Positions 1 through 7,907 of a DNA stretch of 53,236 nt are shown here, piece after piece. Numbering within the stretch: the first letter of the stretch is position 1; the number at the start of each line of letters is the position of its first letter. Both the position numbers and the translations under genes were made by a program. Source of the DNA: JBBSBR01 sp038251135 (GTDB lineage: Bacteria > Patescibacteriota > Saccharimonadia > UBA4664). The stretch lies in contig JBBSBR010000003.1 of NCBI GenBank assembly GCA_038251135.1, positions 1 to 53,236 of the forward strand, given 5' to 3'. Under the pieces are notes generated by a model, which saw only the letters and a program-made list of their open reading frames with translations, searched no databases and was not told where the DNA came from.

Positions 1-192
1 ATGATTTCATTGCCGCCGCGTCCCAAGCATTATCGCCGATCGCGCAATGTCTGGATGGTGTTGCAGTGGGTATTGTTGCCGGTAACCTCGATAATTTTTG
101 GTTCGTTCGCCGCCCTCGACGCACAGACGCGGCTGATGTTTGGTAAATACCTTGGGTTCTATGTAACCGCCAAGGCGACCAAGAAGAAATGA
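1..192 (+). CDS. Glycosyltransferase family 2-like protein, C-terminal fragment
   Basis: Cut by the window start, so only about the last 63 residues are visible. The fragment holds one hydrophobic helix (around WMVLQWVLLPVTSIIFG) followed by an amphipathic stretch (LDAQTRLMFGKYLGF) and a lysine-rich tail. This resembles the membrane C-terminus of large family 2 glycosyltransferases, recognised by eye only. The ATG at base 1 is probably internal. The stop overlaps the next gene (ATGA), which suggests one envelope-glycan operon. Confidence 0.5.
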   Translation: MISLPPRPKHYRRSRNVWMVLQWVLLPVTSIIFGSFAALDAQTRLMFGKYLGFYVTAKATKKK

Positions 193-1244
193 TCTATTTT
201 TTGGCCTTTCTTATCGCTTTGGCGGTCTCGGCCGGAATTACCCCCGTTATTCGGAGCTATGCGCTCTCCCATGGGATCGTAGACCGTCCCGATAACCGCC
301 GCAAAATCCATACCAAGCCGATAGCTTACCTGGGCGGGGTAGCCATCTACATCAGTTTTCTCGCCTCGTTGGCCCTTTGGCTGCATCCCTCGCGCCAACT
401 TACGGCGCTCATACTCGGCTGCAGTATCCTGGTGGCGGTCGGTGTGATCGACGATATCCGCCCGATGTCGGCCTGGACGAAGCTCTTCTGGCAATTTGTG
501 GCAGCGACCGTCGCCCTGGCGGGGGGTATCGGCATCACGACGGTCACAAATCCGCTCGGCGGCGTGATCGACCTGGGCTGGGGCCGCTTCTCGGCTTCGG
601 TCTTCTCGTTTGAATTCCATGTGACGCCGATTGCCAACCTCATCAGTATCCTTTGGATGGTGGGTCTGGCGAATACGATCAATTTTCTCGACGGACTCGA
701 CGGCCTTGCCTGCGGCGTCTCCGGCATCGCGGCGTTTATCCTCTTCCTGCTTTCAGTCGGGCCGCGCGTAGCCCAACCTGAAGTGGCTCTGATTGCGATT
801 ATTCTGGCGGGCGCCGCTTTTGGCTTCCTGCCGTACAATTTCTATCCGGCCAAGATATTTATGGGCGACTCAGGGGCGTACTTTCTGGGACTGACGTTGG
901 CCATGCTCTCAATCTACTCCGGCGCCAAGCTCGCGACGGCGGTATTGGTTCTGGGATTTCCGATCATCGATGCCGTCTGGGCGACCGTCCGCCGGATGGC
1001 CAAAGGCACCTCGCCGTTTAAAGCCGACCGCCTGCATTTTCACCACCTGCTGATATCGGCGGGACTGAGCCAGCGCCAAGCCGTACTCATTCTCTACGCT
1101 CTGTCGCTAACCTTCGGCGCCTCGGCGCTCCTGATCAGTCCCGTGGCCAAAGTCATCGCTTTCGCCCTGCTCGGTACCCTGATGGCGCTGACGATCTATT
1201 ACCTCACCGCGGCGGGGAAACGTCGCAATATTCAGGCCCAATAG
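189..1244 (+). CDS. Undecaprenyl-phosphate sugar-1-phosphate transferase (WecA/TagO/MraY family)
   Basis: Polytopic membrane enzyme (351 aa) of the glycosyl transferase family 4 fold, which moves a sugar-1-phosphate from a UDP-sugar to undecaprenyl phosphate. Family motifs are in order: the Asp pair in GVIDDIRP (D88-D89), INFLDGLDGLA (residues 164-174), MGDSGAYFLG (225-234) and the HFHH loop (283-286). The RLHFHHLL loop and the 351-aa length favour the WecA/TagO branch over MraY. It overlaps the upstream glycosyltransferase by 4 nt. It probably starts surface-glycan or teichoic-acid-like polymer synthesis; the sugar cannot be read from sequence. Confidence 0.88.
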   Translation: MIYFLAFLIALAVSAGITPVIRSYALSHGIVDRPDNRRKIHTKPIAYLGGVAIYISFLASLALWLHPSRQLTALILGCSILVAVGVIDDIRPMSAWTKLFWQFVAATVALAGGIGITTVTNPLGGVIDLGWGRFSASVFSFEFHVTPIANLISILWMVGLANTINFLDGLDGLACGVSGIAAFILFLLSVGPRVAQPEVALIAIILAGAAFGFLPYNFYPAKIFMGDSGAYFLGLTLAMLSIYSGAKLATAVLVLGFPIIDAVWATVRRMAKGTSPFKADRLHFHHLLISAGLSQRQAVLILYALSLTFGASALLISPVAKVIAFALLGTLMALTIYYLTAAGKRRNIQAQ

Positions 1245-1305
1245 TCTTATGTTTGTTCGGTTGGCTTGATTTTGCTAGAATGGTCAGGTAACGAGGGACT
1301 TTACA

Positions 1306-1638
1306 ATGCACCCACGATATCTTCAGGACCTGATCAAGAACCTTCAGGAGCTTTATAAGTGCCCTTCGTGCGATACTAATTATCATTTCGATGATATTCG
1401 CTTCCTAGGCGAGATAGACAGTTACTGTTTCGTTCAGCTCAGTTGCCACCATTGCTCCATGCCGGTCCTTGCCACGGTCACCCTTGGTGATCAGCAGGCC
1501 GATAAGAAGTCCGGCACCGATATGCGCGAGAATGAGGTAGTGAAATTTGCTGCCCGCGGAGCCATTACGGCTGGAGAAATCGCCGAGTTCCATCGTTGGA
1601 TCACCAAGTCCCGTCTCGTCTTCAAACGTTCGAAATAA
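1306..1638 (+). CDS. Small zinc-ribbon protein of unknown function
   Basis: 110 aa with two CxxC knuckles (C19/C22 in KCPSC and C47/C50 in SCHHC) expected to bind one zinc, plus a charged C-terminal helical part. A GAGG ribosome site precedes the ATG, and a promoter is likely at 1252-1281 (TTGTTC, 17 nt, TAGAAT). It lies 26 nt before the L25 gene, so the two may be co-transcribed. I do not recognise the family. The promoter and ribosome site make it a convincing gene. Confidence 0.7.
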   Translation: MHPRYLQDLIKNLQELYKCPSCDTNYHFDDIRFLGEIDSYCFVQLSCHHCSMPVLATVTLGDQQADKKSGTDMRENEVVKFAARGAITAGEIAEFHRWITKSRLVFKRSK

Positions 1639-1664
1639 TTCTTGAGAAAGGTAATTTAGAGATC

Positions 1665-2351
1665 ATGACCAAGTTAGTTTTGGACGCGCAGACGCGTACT
1701 ACCCACGGCAAGAAAAACCTACACCTGCGGGCGAAGGGTCTTGTGCCGGCTGTTGCATACGGCCGCGGATTTGAGTCGCAGTCACTCGAAGTCGACGCGC
1801 GCCAGCTCGACAAGGCTTTTAAGCAGGTCGGGCACAACCAGATCTTGGATATTAAGGTCGGATCCGCCGGCCCCAAGGGCGCCCTTATTCACGACCTGCA
1901 GTTCGACGCCCTCACCGGCGCCGTAACTCACGCGGACTTTTACCTCGTCCGCATGGACGAGACGCTCCGAACCGCCGTTCCGCTGCACTTTATCGGTGAA
2001 TCGACGGCCGTCTACCAGAGCGAAGGAACGCTGTTTAAGAACGTGGAAGAGGTCGAGATCGAGTGTTTGCCGGCCGACCTGCCGGAGTCGCTGGAAGTAG
2101 ACATCTCGGTCCTCGACGACTTCGAGAAGACAATCAGCTTGGCTGACCTCGTGATACCGAAGGGCGTTAAGCTCCTCGAAGAAGACCTCACGATCCTCAT
2201 CGCCCGCGTTGAAGCGCCTCGCAGCGACGAGGAGATAGCTCAGCTTGATGAGGAACTGGGCGACACGGTCCCGGACAGCGTCAAGGAAGAGAACCCGATC
2301 GTGGTCTCCGAAGAGAACGAAGGCGACAAGGATCGCCGCGACAAGAAGTAG
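1665..2351 (+). CDS. rplY: Ribosomal protein L25 / general stress protein Ctc
   Basis: 228-aa member of the long (CTC/TL5) form of bL25, which binds 5S rRNA in the large subunit. The N-terminal L25 domain (about 5-95, with AYGRGFESQSLEVDARQL) is followed by the TL5 C-terminal beta domain and an acidic tail. The longer frame reaches back into the upstream gene. I chose ATG 1665 because a GAGAAAGG ribosome site lies just before it and the protein then begins at the conserved N-terminus. A strong terminator follows. Confidence 0.93.
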   Translation: MTKLVLDAQTRTTHGKKNLHLRAKGLVPAVAYGRGFESQSLEVDARQLDKAFKQVGHNQILDIKVGSAGPKGALIHDLQFDALTGAVTHADFYLVRMDETLRTAVPLHFIGESTAVYQSEGTLFKNVEEVEIECLPADLPESLEVDISVLDDFEKTISLADLVIPKGVKLLEEDLTILIARVEAPRSDEEIAQLDEELGDTVPDSVKEENPIVVSEENEGDKDRRDKK

Positions 2352-2372
2352 CCAGCTTGACCGCTCGCACCA

Positions 2373-2398
2373 AAATCCGCCCCGAGGGGCGGTTTTTG
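2373..2398 (+). terminator. Rho-independent terminator after rplY
   Basis: Stem CCGCCCC/GGGGCGG with a 2-nt GA loop, followed by TTTTTGATTT, just after the L25 stop. Confidence 0.85.
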
Positions 2399-2499
2399 AT
2401 TTAGATTTTTCGGCCGCTGAGCTCAAGAGGTATTTCTAAATCCGAACCGGATGATATACTCAAATTACCCCATTCCCACCAAACGAGAGGGGAGTAACT

Positions 2500-2904
2500 G
2501 TGGCAATTGACCAACAGACCGCTACCCGGCCGCCGTCGTGGCGATCGCCCGGCGTGCGGGGTGACGTGGAGGCCGCCCTCAACGCCTTCCGCGGCCTGCT
2601 TCGCATGATTCGCACTCAGCATGCTTTTCGCCTGCAAATGCTTGTGAGCGCCCTCTACGCGGTGCTGGCGCGGTATCGAAACGTCTCGGCTGCCGAGTGG
2701 GTGGTGAGCGTTCTGGCGGTTGCGGCCGTCCTAGCCGCGGAAACCATCAACACGGCCATCGAATCGGTCTGCGATTTCATACATGCCGAGCACCATGAGG
2801 AGATAGGGATCATCAAAGATCTCGCCGCCGGTGCGGTACTAATCTTCGTCCTGGCCGCTCTGAGCCTGGGATCCGCCTTCCTGATCTGGCCCCAACTCAT
2901 CTAA
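2500..2904 (+). CDS. dgkA: Diacylglycerol kinase / undecaprenol kinase (DgkA family)
   Basis: 134-aa integral membrane kinase with three hydrophobic helices. The family signature is clear: AAETINTAIESVCDFI followed by HHEEIGIIKDLAAGAVL. In Gram-positives the family mostly phosphorylates undecaprenol, recycling the lipid carrier used by the WecA-like enzyme upstream. The GTG start at 2500 is supported by GAGAGGGGAG, 6 nt upstream. A terminator follows at once. Confidence 0.88.
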   Translation: MAIDQQTATRPPSWRSPGVRGDVEAALNAFRGLLRMIRTQHAFRLQMLVSALYAVLARYRNVSAAEWVVSVLAVAAVLAAETINTAIESVCDFIHAEHHEEIGIIKDLAAGAVLIFVLAALSLGSAFLIWPQLI

Positions 2905-2936
2905 CCGCCCAACGAGCCTTCGTTCGGCGGCTTTTT
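2905..2936 (+). terminator. Terminator after dgkA
   Basis: CCGCC-C-AACGA / TCGTT-C-GGCGG stem with one C-C mismatch, then CTTTTTC. Confidence 0.8.
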
Positions 2937-2997
2937 CTTGCCTAATTTGGGGTACTGACCGCGGAAGCCGATTAAAATATCGGATTGCCCGTTGCTT

Positions 2998-3444
2998 CTA
3001 ATCGTACTTCTTGAGTTCCTTCTTGAGCTGGGCATCGCTCGCCAGATCGGTCTGGTAGGCAAGGTAGCGCAGGAAGGCCGAGGTATTGAAATGTTTGAGC
3101 GTCACGAGGACGATGCGGGCGATGTCCTGCGAGGTGATTACGGATTGCTTCGTATCGAGTAATTTAGCCTCAACGGTGTCGGTCACGGCATCCACGGTGG
3201 TCTCCTTTTGGGGGATCGAGAGGAAGGCGCCGTAAATACCGGAGTAGAGCTTGGCGCGGGAGTAGCGCTGTTTCTTCCCGGTCTTTTTTATTACTTTGAA
3301 AAAGCCCAAATCAGGCGCTTCATAGGTTGTAAATGCCTCGTGGCAGTTCCGGCACCGCCGCCTTCGCCAAATCTGATTCCCAAACTTGGTAGTCCGGGAA
3401 TTGTAGACTTCGGTAGCGGTTTCACGACAAAAGGGACATTTCAT
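2998..3444 (-). CDS. nrdR: Transcriptional repressor NrdR
   Basis: 148 aa, the usual family length. An N-terminal zinc ribbon (C3, C6, C31, C34) precedes an ATP-cone domain (about residues 48-138, starting at FFKVIKKTGKKQRYSRAKL). NrdR senses ATP/dATP and represses ribonucleotide reductase genes by binding paired NrdR boxes. It is divergent from a deoxycytidylate-deaminase-like gene, and NrdR-box-like sequences lie between them. Confidence 0.95.
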   Translation of the reverse strand: MKCPFCRETATEVYNSRTTKFGNQIWRRRRCRNCHEAFTTYEAPDLGFFKVIKKTGKKQRYSRAKLYSGIYGAFLSIPQKETTVDAVTDTVEAKLLDTKQSVITSQDIARIVLVTLKHFNTSAFLRYLAYQTDLASDAQLKKELKKYD

Positions 3445-3536
3445 GACTATATGTTGTCATGTAACTATCAATTGTGGAAGGGGATAACTTTGCGTTTGTG
3501 TGCAAAACCCCTCGCCGACCTGACTATATCTATGGC
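3444..3536. promoter_or_regulatory. Two NrdR-box-like sequences in the divergent nrdR / deaminase promoter
   Basis: TGACTATATGTTGTCA (3444-3459) and TGACTATATCTATGGC (3521-3536) both fit the NrdR box core CwATATaTwG, the first better than the second. The first touches the nrdR start codon; the second is about 90 nt before the deaminase. Their 77-bp spacing is larger than usual for a NrdR box pair, so this may be one site per gene. Confidence 0.5.
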
Positions 3537-3628
3537 TATGATTGCTCATTACGCCAACCCATACTCAGGGTGGGATTTTCCGGAGAGATCCTGAACCAAT
3601 TTCTGAATTACCCATAAGGAGACGTACA

Positions 3629-4117
3629 ATGAGGCTCTTAGCAGGTGCCGAAGCACAATCTGCCTGGCAAATGGTATCAGAGGCCGTAAATGAGGCCAGA
3701 CTGGCCTCCTGCGGCCGCTCGCGTTGCGGAAGCGTGATCATAACGGCTGCCGGTGGGGTTATCGGCCACGGCTTCAATTCACCGCCAGCCGATCGGCCCG
3801 ACCAAAGGCGATGTGAGCGTAAATTTGAACTTGCTCCTGGCTTTAAGTCGGATCGTACCTGCTGTATTCACGCCGAGTGGCGGGCAATCTTGGACGCGCT
3901 GCGCCAGTATCCCGATCAGATCGGCGGCGGTCGGATCTACTTCATACGACTGGACGCGCAGGGCGCACCCGAACCGGCAGGGCAACCGTACTGCACGATC
4001 TGCAGTAAACTGGCCTTGGATGTAGGCCTGGCCGAGTTTGTACTCTGGCATGCAAAGGGGATTACCGTTTATGATACGGCGGAGTACAACGACCTCTCTT
4101 ACGCCTATGGCAACTGA
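3629..4117 (+). CDS. Deoxycytidylate/cytidine deaminase-like zinc enzyme
   Basis: 162 aa with the deaminase zinc site: HAEW (H81, E83) and PYCTICS (C122, C125). The layout fits the dCMP/riboflavin deaminase group. dCMP deaminase would supply dUMP for thymidylate synthesis, which suits the nrdR neighbourhood. A longer frame opens at 3542, but ATG 3629 has AAGGAG 9 nt upstream and starts just before the conserved region. The exact substrate is not certain. Confidence 0.75.
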   Translation: MRLLAGAEAQSAWQMVSEAVNEARLASCGRSRCGSVIITAAGGVIGHGFNSPPADRPDQRRCERKFELAPGFKSDRTCCIHAEWRAILDALRQYPDQIGGGRIYFIRLDAQGAPEPAGQPYCTICSKLALDVGLAEFVLWHAKGITVYDTAEYNDLSYAYGN

Positions 4118-4185
4118 TTTACATCTGAGGTTGAGCGTGCTTTAATCAGGGCTCGCCGCACCGACCAGACCGAGGAGGTCACGGC

Positions 4186-4851
4186 ATGTATAGCTGGCAG
4201 CGACAGTATCGCGAGTACCCGGGCCACTTCCTGATTTTTCAGGGGCCGTCTGGGGCGGGCAAGAACGCCATCATCACGGCACTTAGGGAGCGGTACCCGC
4301 AGCTGGTTACAGTGATCTCAGAGACCGACCGTCCACCCCGCGAGGGTGAGGTCGACGGAGTACACTATGAGTTCGTCTCCAACCAGGAGTTCATGGAGCG
4401 ACGGGAAGACGACTGGTACGCCGAGACTAACGGCTACATTACCGGTTACCTCTATGGCACTCCGCGTCGCCAGATCGAACCGGGTCTCGCCGCTGGCCAG
4501 CTGCTCATCGGTGACGCTGACGTAAATGGCATCGGTCAGCTCTTTGGGCGCTACGGAACCCGCGTGCTCACCTGGGTACAGGTGACACTCCGGCCCTTGG
4601 GCCGCATCACTCCCTCCGTTCTCCGCGACTACGAGGAGCGCATCGTGGCCCGTGAGCCTCATCTGGCCGGCACGCCAGAACTCGACAAGCGGCTGGGCGG
4701 TGCTCGGGCGGAGCTGGAGGAGATGCGTAAGTGGCACGACCAACTATCTGCCTACACGCTCGTGAACGAGTGCGACAAGCTCAAACGCGTCGTCGACATG
4801 GTCGATGCGGAGGTTGTTGCGCCCTGGCTTGAGCGCCTCAGCCTCATTTAG
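4186..4851 (+). CDS. Guanylate kinase-like P-loop protein
   Basis: 221 aa. The P-loop GPSGAGK (20-26) is followed by a guanylate-kinase-like nucleotide-binding segment, ISETDRPPREGEVDGVHYEF, and a C-terminal YTLVNECDKLKRVV resembling the kinase's YVVVND segment. The usual STTRxPR is replaced by SETDRPPR, so GMP binding may be altered. It could be the cell's guanylate kinase or a paralogue with another substrate. GAGGAG precedes the start and a terminator follows. Confidence 0.65.
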   Translation: MYSWQRQYREYPGHFLIFQGPSGAGKNAIITALRERYPQLVTVISETDRPPREGEVDGVHYEFVSNQEFMERREDDWYAETNGYITGYLYGTPRRQIEPGLAAGQLLIGDADVNGIGQLFGRYGTRVLTWVQVTLRPLGRITPSVLRDYEERIVAREPHLAGTPELDKRLGGARAELEEMRKWHDQLSAYTLVNECDKLKRVVDMVDAEVVAPWLERLSLI

Positions 4852-4878
4852 CCATCCTGATCTCAGGGTGGCCTTTTC
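4851..4878 (+). terminator. Terminator after the guanylate kinase-like gene
   Basis: GCCATCCTGA / TCAGGGTGGC stem with a 2-nt loop, followed by CTTTTCTTT. Confidence 0.8.
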
Positions 4879-4949
4879 TTTGCCCAAAATACTGCTGCTT
4901 GCGTTCGGTCTTTGTACGGTTTAGTATCAAGAGACGAGGTACCTGCGTC

Positions 4950-5210
4950 ATGAATGAAACACATAACGACACAGTGAGTGTACTGGCCTCGTTCGTGCCG
5001 GGGCCCAAGAATACGGTGCTCGTCACGCCTTACTTCATTAAATGGCGGGGCAAGCGCTACAAATTGGGCACCATGGGGCTCTACCACCCCGAGCGGCGGG
5101 GGACCAAGCAAATTCATATTTTTGAGTTTTCAGCCGGGACCATCAAATTCCGCGTGGAGCTCGACCCCGAGACGCTCGTGTGGACGGTGGTGGAGGTTTT
5201 TTATCCGTAG
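4950..5210 (+). CDS. Hypothetical protein (86 aa)
   Basis: Soluble, beta-rich small protein with alternating hydrophobic residues (TPYFIKWRGKRYKLGTMGLY, then KFRVELDPETLVWTVVEVF). I recognise no family. ATG 4950 is preferred over the in-frame ATG at 4899 because GACGAGG lies upstream and 4899 overlaps the terminator-promoter region. A weak AGATCCC/GGGATCT hairpin follows the stop (5209-5229). Confidence 0.6.
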   Translation: MNETHNDTVSVLASFVPGPKNTVLVTPYFIKWRGKRYKLGTMGLYHPERRGTKQIHIFEFSAGTIKFRVELDPETLVWTVVEVFYP

Positions 5211-5217
5211 ATCCCAC

Positions 5218-5409
5218 TTGCGGGGATCTATTGGCTTAGGAGAACCATGCCCGCATTGCCGTGGACGCACACAGCAGCGGACGACCAGATTCGGTCGCGT
5301 AGGAAGGGCCCTAGAAGGGTGCGGCAGAGATTGTATTCGAAGTCAGAGGGAGTTGTGCGCCACGGAATGCGGGCAACAGCCGGACGAAAAGAAGATATAT
5401 CGCCAGTAG
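5218..5409 (+). other. Possible short Cys-rich reading frame without a clear start
   Basis: An open frame after the previous gene reads GEPCPHCRG, then CGRDC and CATEC: three close cysteine pairs in about 60 codons, as in small zinc fingers. Only a TTG (5218) is available as start and it lacks a ribosome site. A competing frame from ATG 5247 (58 aa, after AGGAGA) has a better start but no recognisable features. Otherwise the 277 nt before dinB hold only a TTGACA-like element at 5418. Confidence 0.22.
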
Positions 5410-5487
5410 GTAGTGATTGACACTCAAAAGTTAATCCACGAACTACGCACCGTCAGTTAAAGCCATAACGTCAGCCGAGAACCAATT

Positions 5488-6762
5488 ATGAACCTACGCA
5501 TCAACCCCGAACCGCCCGAAATCATGCACATCGACCTCAACTCGGCCTTCGCCATGGCCGAGCAGCAGGCCAACCCTCTGCTGCGCGGCCGGCCGGTGGG
5601 CATCACCAACCGCATCAATGAATACTCCATCTGCATCACCGCCTCGTATGAGGCTAAGCGGCTCGGCATTACCATCGGCACCCGCCAGCGCGAAGCCAAG
5701 CTCCGGGCGCCGGGCTTTGTAATGCTCGAAAGCGACGCGCCCAAGTACCAGTACGTCCATCGCAAGCTCAAAGCCATGTTCGAGAGCTACTCGCCGACCG
5801 CCCGCATGAAGAGTATCGACGAGGGCATCATCGACTTCATCGGCATGCGCCGCATCCTGAAAGGTCGTTCGCTCGAAGACATTGGCTTGGAGATTAAGCA
5901 ACGTATTCGCGATGAAATAGGGGATTACATGACCGTAAATATTGGCATCGGTCAGAACCGTTGGCTGGCCAAGGTCGCCGCCGGTTTCATGAAGCCGGAC
6001 GGCCTCTATACGATCGACAAGGATAACCTGGAGGTAGTCTACGGCCTTATGCGCCTTACCGACCTGCCGTATATCGCCAGCCGCAACAAGATGCGCCTCA
6101 ATGCAGCGGGCATCTATACGCCCCTGGAGTTTCTCGATGCGCCCGAGCGGGTGCTCACCAAGCAGGTCTTTCGAAGTATTAACGGGCACCACTGGTACCT
6201 CAAATTACGCGGCTATGAGACCGAGGTGGAGTACGGCATTCGCACCGTGGGCCGTAATTATGTGCTCGAGCACCGCACTGCCGATCCCGAGGAGATAGCA
6301 CTCCTGCTCCATAAGGCCTGCCTTAAGATCAGCCGGCGTTTGAAACTTAATAGCTTGGCTGCCCGCGGGCTCATGGTGCAGTTTGGCTACGCGCAGCCGC
6401 GCGGGAGCGACTGGCAACCGCACCGCGGCACTCCCGCCTGGCGGGCACGCAAGATGTACGGCATCGCGGTGCGCCGCGCCGATCAGCTCTACCATCGAGC
6501 CATGGAGCTCTTTGGCGAGAGCCCGGCCGGGGAGACGTTAGCCTCCATTATGATTACCGCCTACGCCGTGGAGCCGGCCCGGACCGAGCAGCTCTTTCTC
6601 TACGAGAGCGAGGATGCGGCCGCGGAGCGCATCGAAGACGCCTTAAATGCCGTCAACGACAAGTACGGCGAGCTCACGGTGGTGCCGGCCGCCGTCATGA
6701 AGTCCAAGAACCCTATGAAAGACAAGATACCGTTCGGGACAATCCGCTACTTTACGGGCTGA
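5488..6762 (+). CDS. dinB: Y-family translesion DNA polymerase (DinB/Pol IV-like)
   Basis: 424 aa with palm, fingers, thumb and little-finger regions. Catalytic carboxylates are D16 (HIDLNSAFA) and D111-E112 (MKSIDEGIIDF). F21 sits where the steric-gate residue is expected. The first motif reads DLN rather than the usual DMD. HhH-like segments lie around 190-215. It copies past damaged bases at the cost of fidelity. Transcription converges on the four-helix-bundle gene and ends at a long shared hairpin. No GTTC-repeat promoter like those of two other genes here was found upstream. Confidence 0.9.
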   Translation: MNLRINPEPPEIMHIDLNSAFAMAEQQANPLLRGRPVGITNRINEYSICITASYEAKRLGITIGTRQREAKLRAPGFVMLESDAPKYQYVHRKLKAMFESYSPTARMKSIDEGIIDFIGMRRILKGRSLEDIGLEIKQRIRDEIGDYMTVNIGIGQNRWLAKVAAGFMKPDGLYTIDKDNLEVVYGLMRLTDLPYIASRNKMRLNAAGIYTPLEFLDAPERVLTKQVFRSINGHHWYLKLRGYETEVEYGIRTVGRNYVLEHRTADPEEIALLLHKACLKISRRLKLNSLAARGLMVQFGYAQPRGSDWQPHRGTPAWRARKMYGIAVRRADQLYHRAMELFGESPAGETLASIMITAYAVEPARTEQLFLYESEDAAAERIEDALNAVNDKYGELTVVPAAVMKSKNPMKDKIPFGTIRYFTG

Positions 6763-6780
6763 AGGAGACTGAATACAAAA

Positions 6781-6821
6781 TTAAATAAGCGCTGGGACGG
6801 ATATCCCGAGCGCTTATTTAA
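6781..6821. terminator. Bidirectional terminator between dinB and the four-helix-bundle gene
   Basis: Long inverted repeat TTAAATAAGCGCT / AGCGCTTATTTAA with an inner GGGA/TCCC pairing; A/T tracts on both sides suit the convergent genes. Confidence 0.85.
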
Positions 6822-6871
6822 GGATATATGATGTATTTCTTACAACATAACTGAGAAAGTTTGACCGGCAA

Positions 6872-7279
6872 TTACGCCTTGGCGGCTACTAATTCCTCCT
6901 TGGCTGACACTTCGGCTTGCTCCTGCCGCTCGATAAGCTTCAACTTAAACCACTTGGTCAGACCCCATGACTGCTTCATGATCGAAACGTAAGTCTCGAC
7001 GAGTTCATCGGAGACGCCTAGGGTCTTAGCTTCCTCGAGGAGCTTCTGGGCGGCCTCGGCTTCCCGGCGCGCGTTGGCGAGGGCATCAAGCTTCAGCCGA
7101 TAGCTGAAGAGCCGATGAGCCTCCATGATGTAGTGAGAGACGCCGGCGCTGGTGCGGCGCAGATCGTTGCCCAGCGGGTAGTGCTGTTCGGCGGGGAAGA
7201 GCTTTACGAGCTCGTAGACTTGGTCTTCGGCGGCGCGGGCAGTCTGGTAGATACGCAGTTGTTTGATTGATTCGGCCAT
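6872..7279 (-). CDS. Four-helix bundle protein (S23 / TIGR02436 family)
   Basis: 135 aa, all helical: IKQLRIYQTARAAEDQVYEL, then PLGNDLRRTSAGVSHYIMEA, SYRLKLDALANARREAEA and a final helix with a basic tail. The pattern matches the small four-helix bundle proteins related to 23S intervening-sequence proteins, whose role is unknown. The start at 7279 is chosen over 7318 because AAGGAGG lies 5 nt upstream. Its promoter (7362-7390) is nearly identical to that of comM, so the two may share a regulator. Confidence 0.72.
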   Translation of the reverse strand: MAESIKQLRIYQTARAAEDQVYELVKLFPAEQHYPLGNDLRRTSAGVSHYIMEAHRLFSYRLKLDALANARREAEAAQKLLEEAKTLGVSDELVETYVSIMKQSWGLTKWFKLKLIERQEQAEVSAKEELVAAKA

Positions 7280-7344
7280 TTGAAACCTCCTTGCCCGCGG
7301 CACCTTACCTAAAACCACCGCGGGACCTAAACGTTATTGTGTGT

Positions 7345-7390
7345 CTCACCTCATATTGTCGATGATACCGAATAAAAACCGAACAGTCAA
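7345..7390 (-). promoter_or_regulatory. Promoter with GTTC-N7-ATTC spacer repeat
   Basis: Read on the minus strand: -35 TTGACT (7385-7390), 17-nt spacer beginning GTTCGG and ending ATTCGG, -10 TATCAT (7362-7367), then ATCGAC..ATATGAGGTGAG. About 45 nt match the comM promoter at 30630-30675. The identical flanks suggest a shared operator. Confidence 0.75.
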
Positions 7391-7395
7391 TACCG

Positions 7396-7421
7396 AAAAA
7401 GAGCGATGAAAATCGCTCTTT
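7396..7421 (-). terminator. Terminator of the 80-aa gene
   Basis: AAAGAGCGAT / ATCGCTCTTT hairpin, A/T rich on both sides, placed between the 7446-7688 gene and the next promoter. Confidence 0.8.
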
Positions 7422-7445
7422 GGCAATGAACGTTGGCGGCTGATT

Positions 7446-7688
7446 CTAGGAAAATAGACTATCGGCGTCATCGGCGGGCGGATTCGGCGATTCTCCGCGA
7501 AGTTTGCGGGAGTCGTCGGCCAGCCGCTTCACCTGCTCGGGACTCAGCCCCTGAACCTTATCGGGAGGGGATACCGGGCCGTGCGAACTGTGGGCGTTGT
7601 CGTTGCGGATGATTTCGGACAGGTAATCGTATTTCTTAGGGATCTCAGCGAAGAATAGCTCGTAGCTATCTAGGTTTTCTTTTGACAT
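7446..7688 (-). CDS. Hypothetical protein (80 aa)
   Basis: Small hydrophilic protein, helical in the first 35 residues (LDSYELFFAEIPKKYDYLSEII) with a disordered, Asp/Pro-rich tail. A GAGGTAG ribosome site precedes the ATG and a terminator follows, so it is a plausible monocistronic gene. No family recognised. Confidence 0.55.
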   Translation of the reverse strand: MSKENLDSYELFFAEIPKKYDYLSEIIRNDNAHSSHGPVSPPDKVQGLSPEQVKRLADDSRKLRGESPNPPADDADSLFS

Positions 7689-7907
7689 TTACTACCTCAG
7701 TTTAACTTCACTTTAACGCTGAACTGCGTGAGCACAACGTTGACTGTATAACCATACGCTCTTGGTCCCGTACCAGTCAAAGCCACATCTTACGAAAAGT
7801 CCGGGGGAATAGGGGGGTGTGTTTGTGGGTAATCCCGATAAAAAATCCAAAAATCCAGCGAGTGTCAGCAGTTTTCCAATCGAGAAGCGCTCCTTGAACA
7901 CAAAATA

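Noticed and set aside
7713..7901. 62-codon minus-strand frame
   Set aside because: GTG start without a ribosome site, between two genes in promoter sequence; composition not protein-like.
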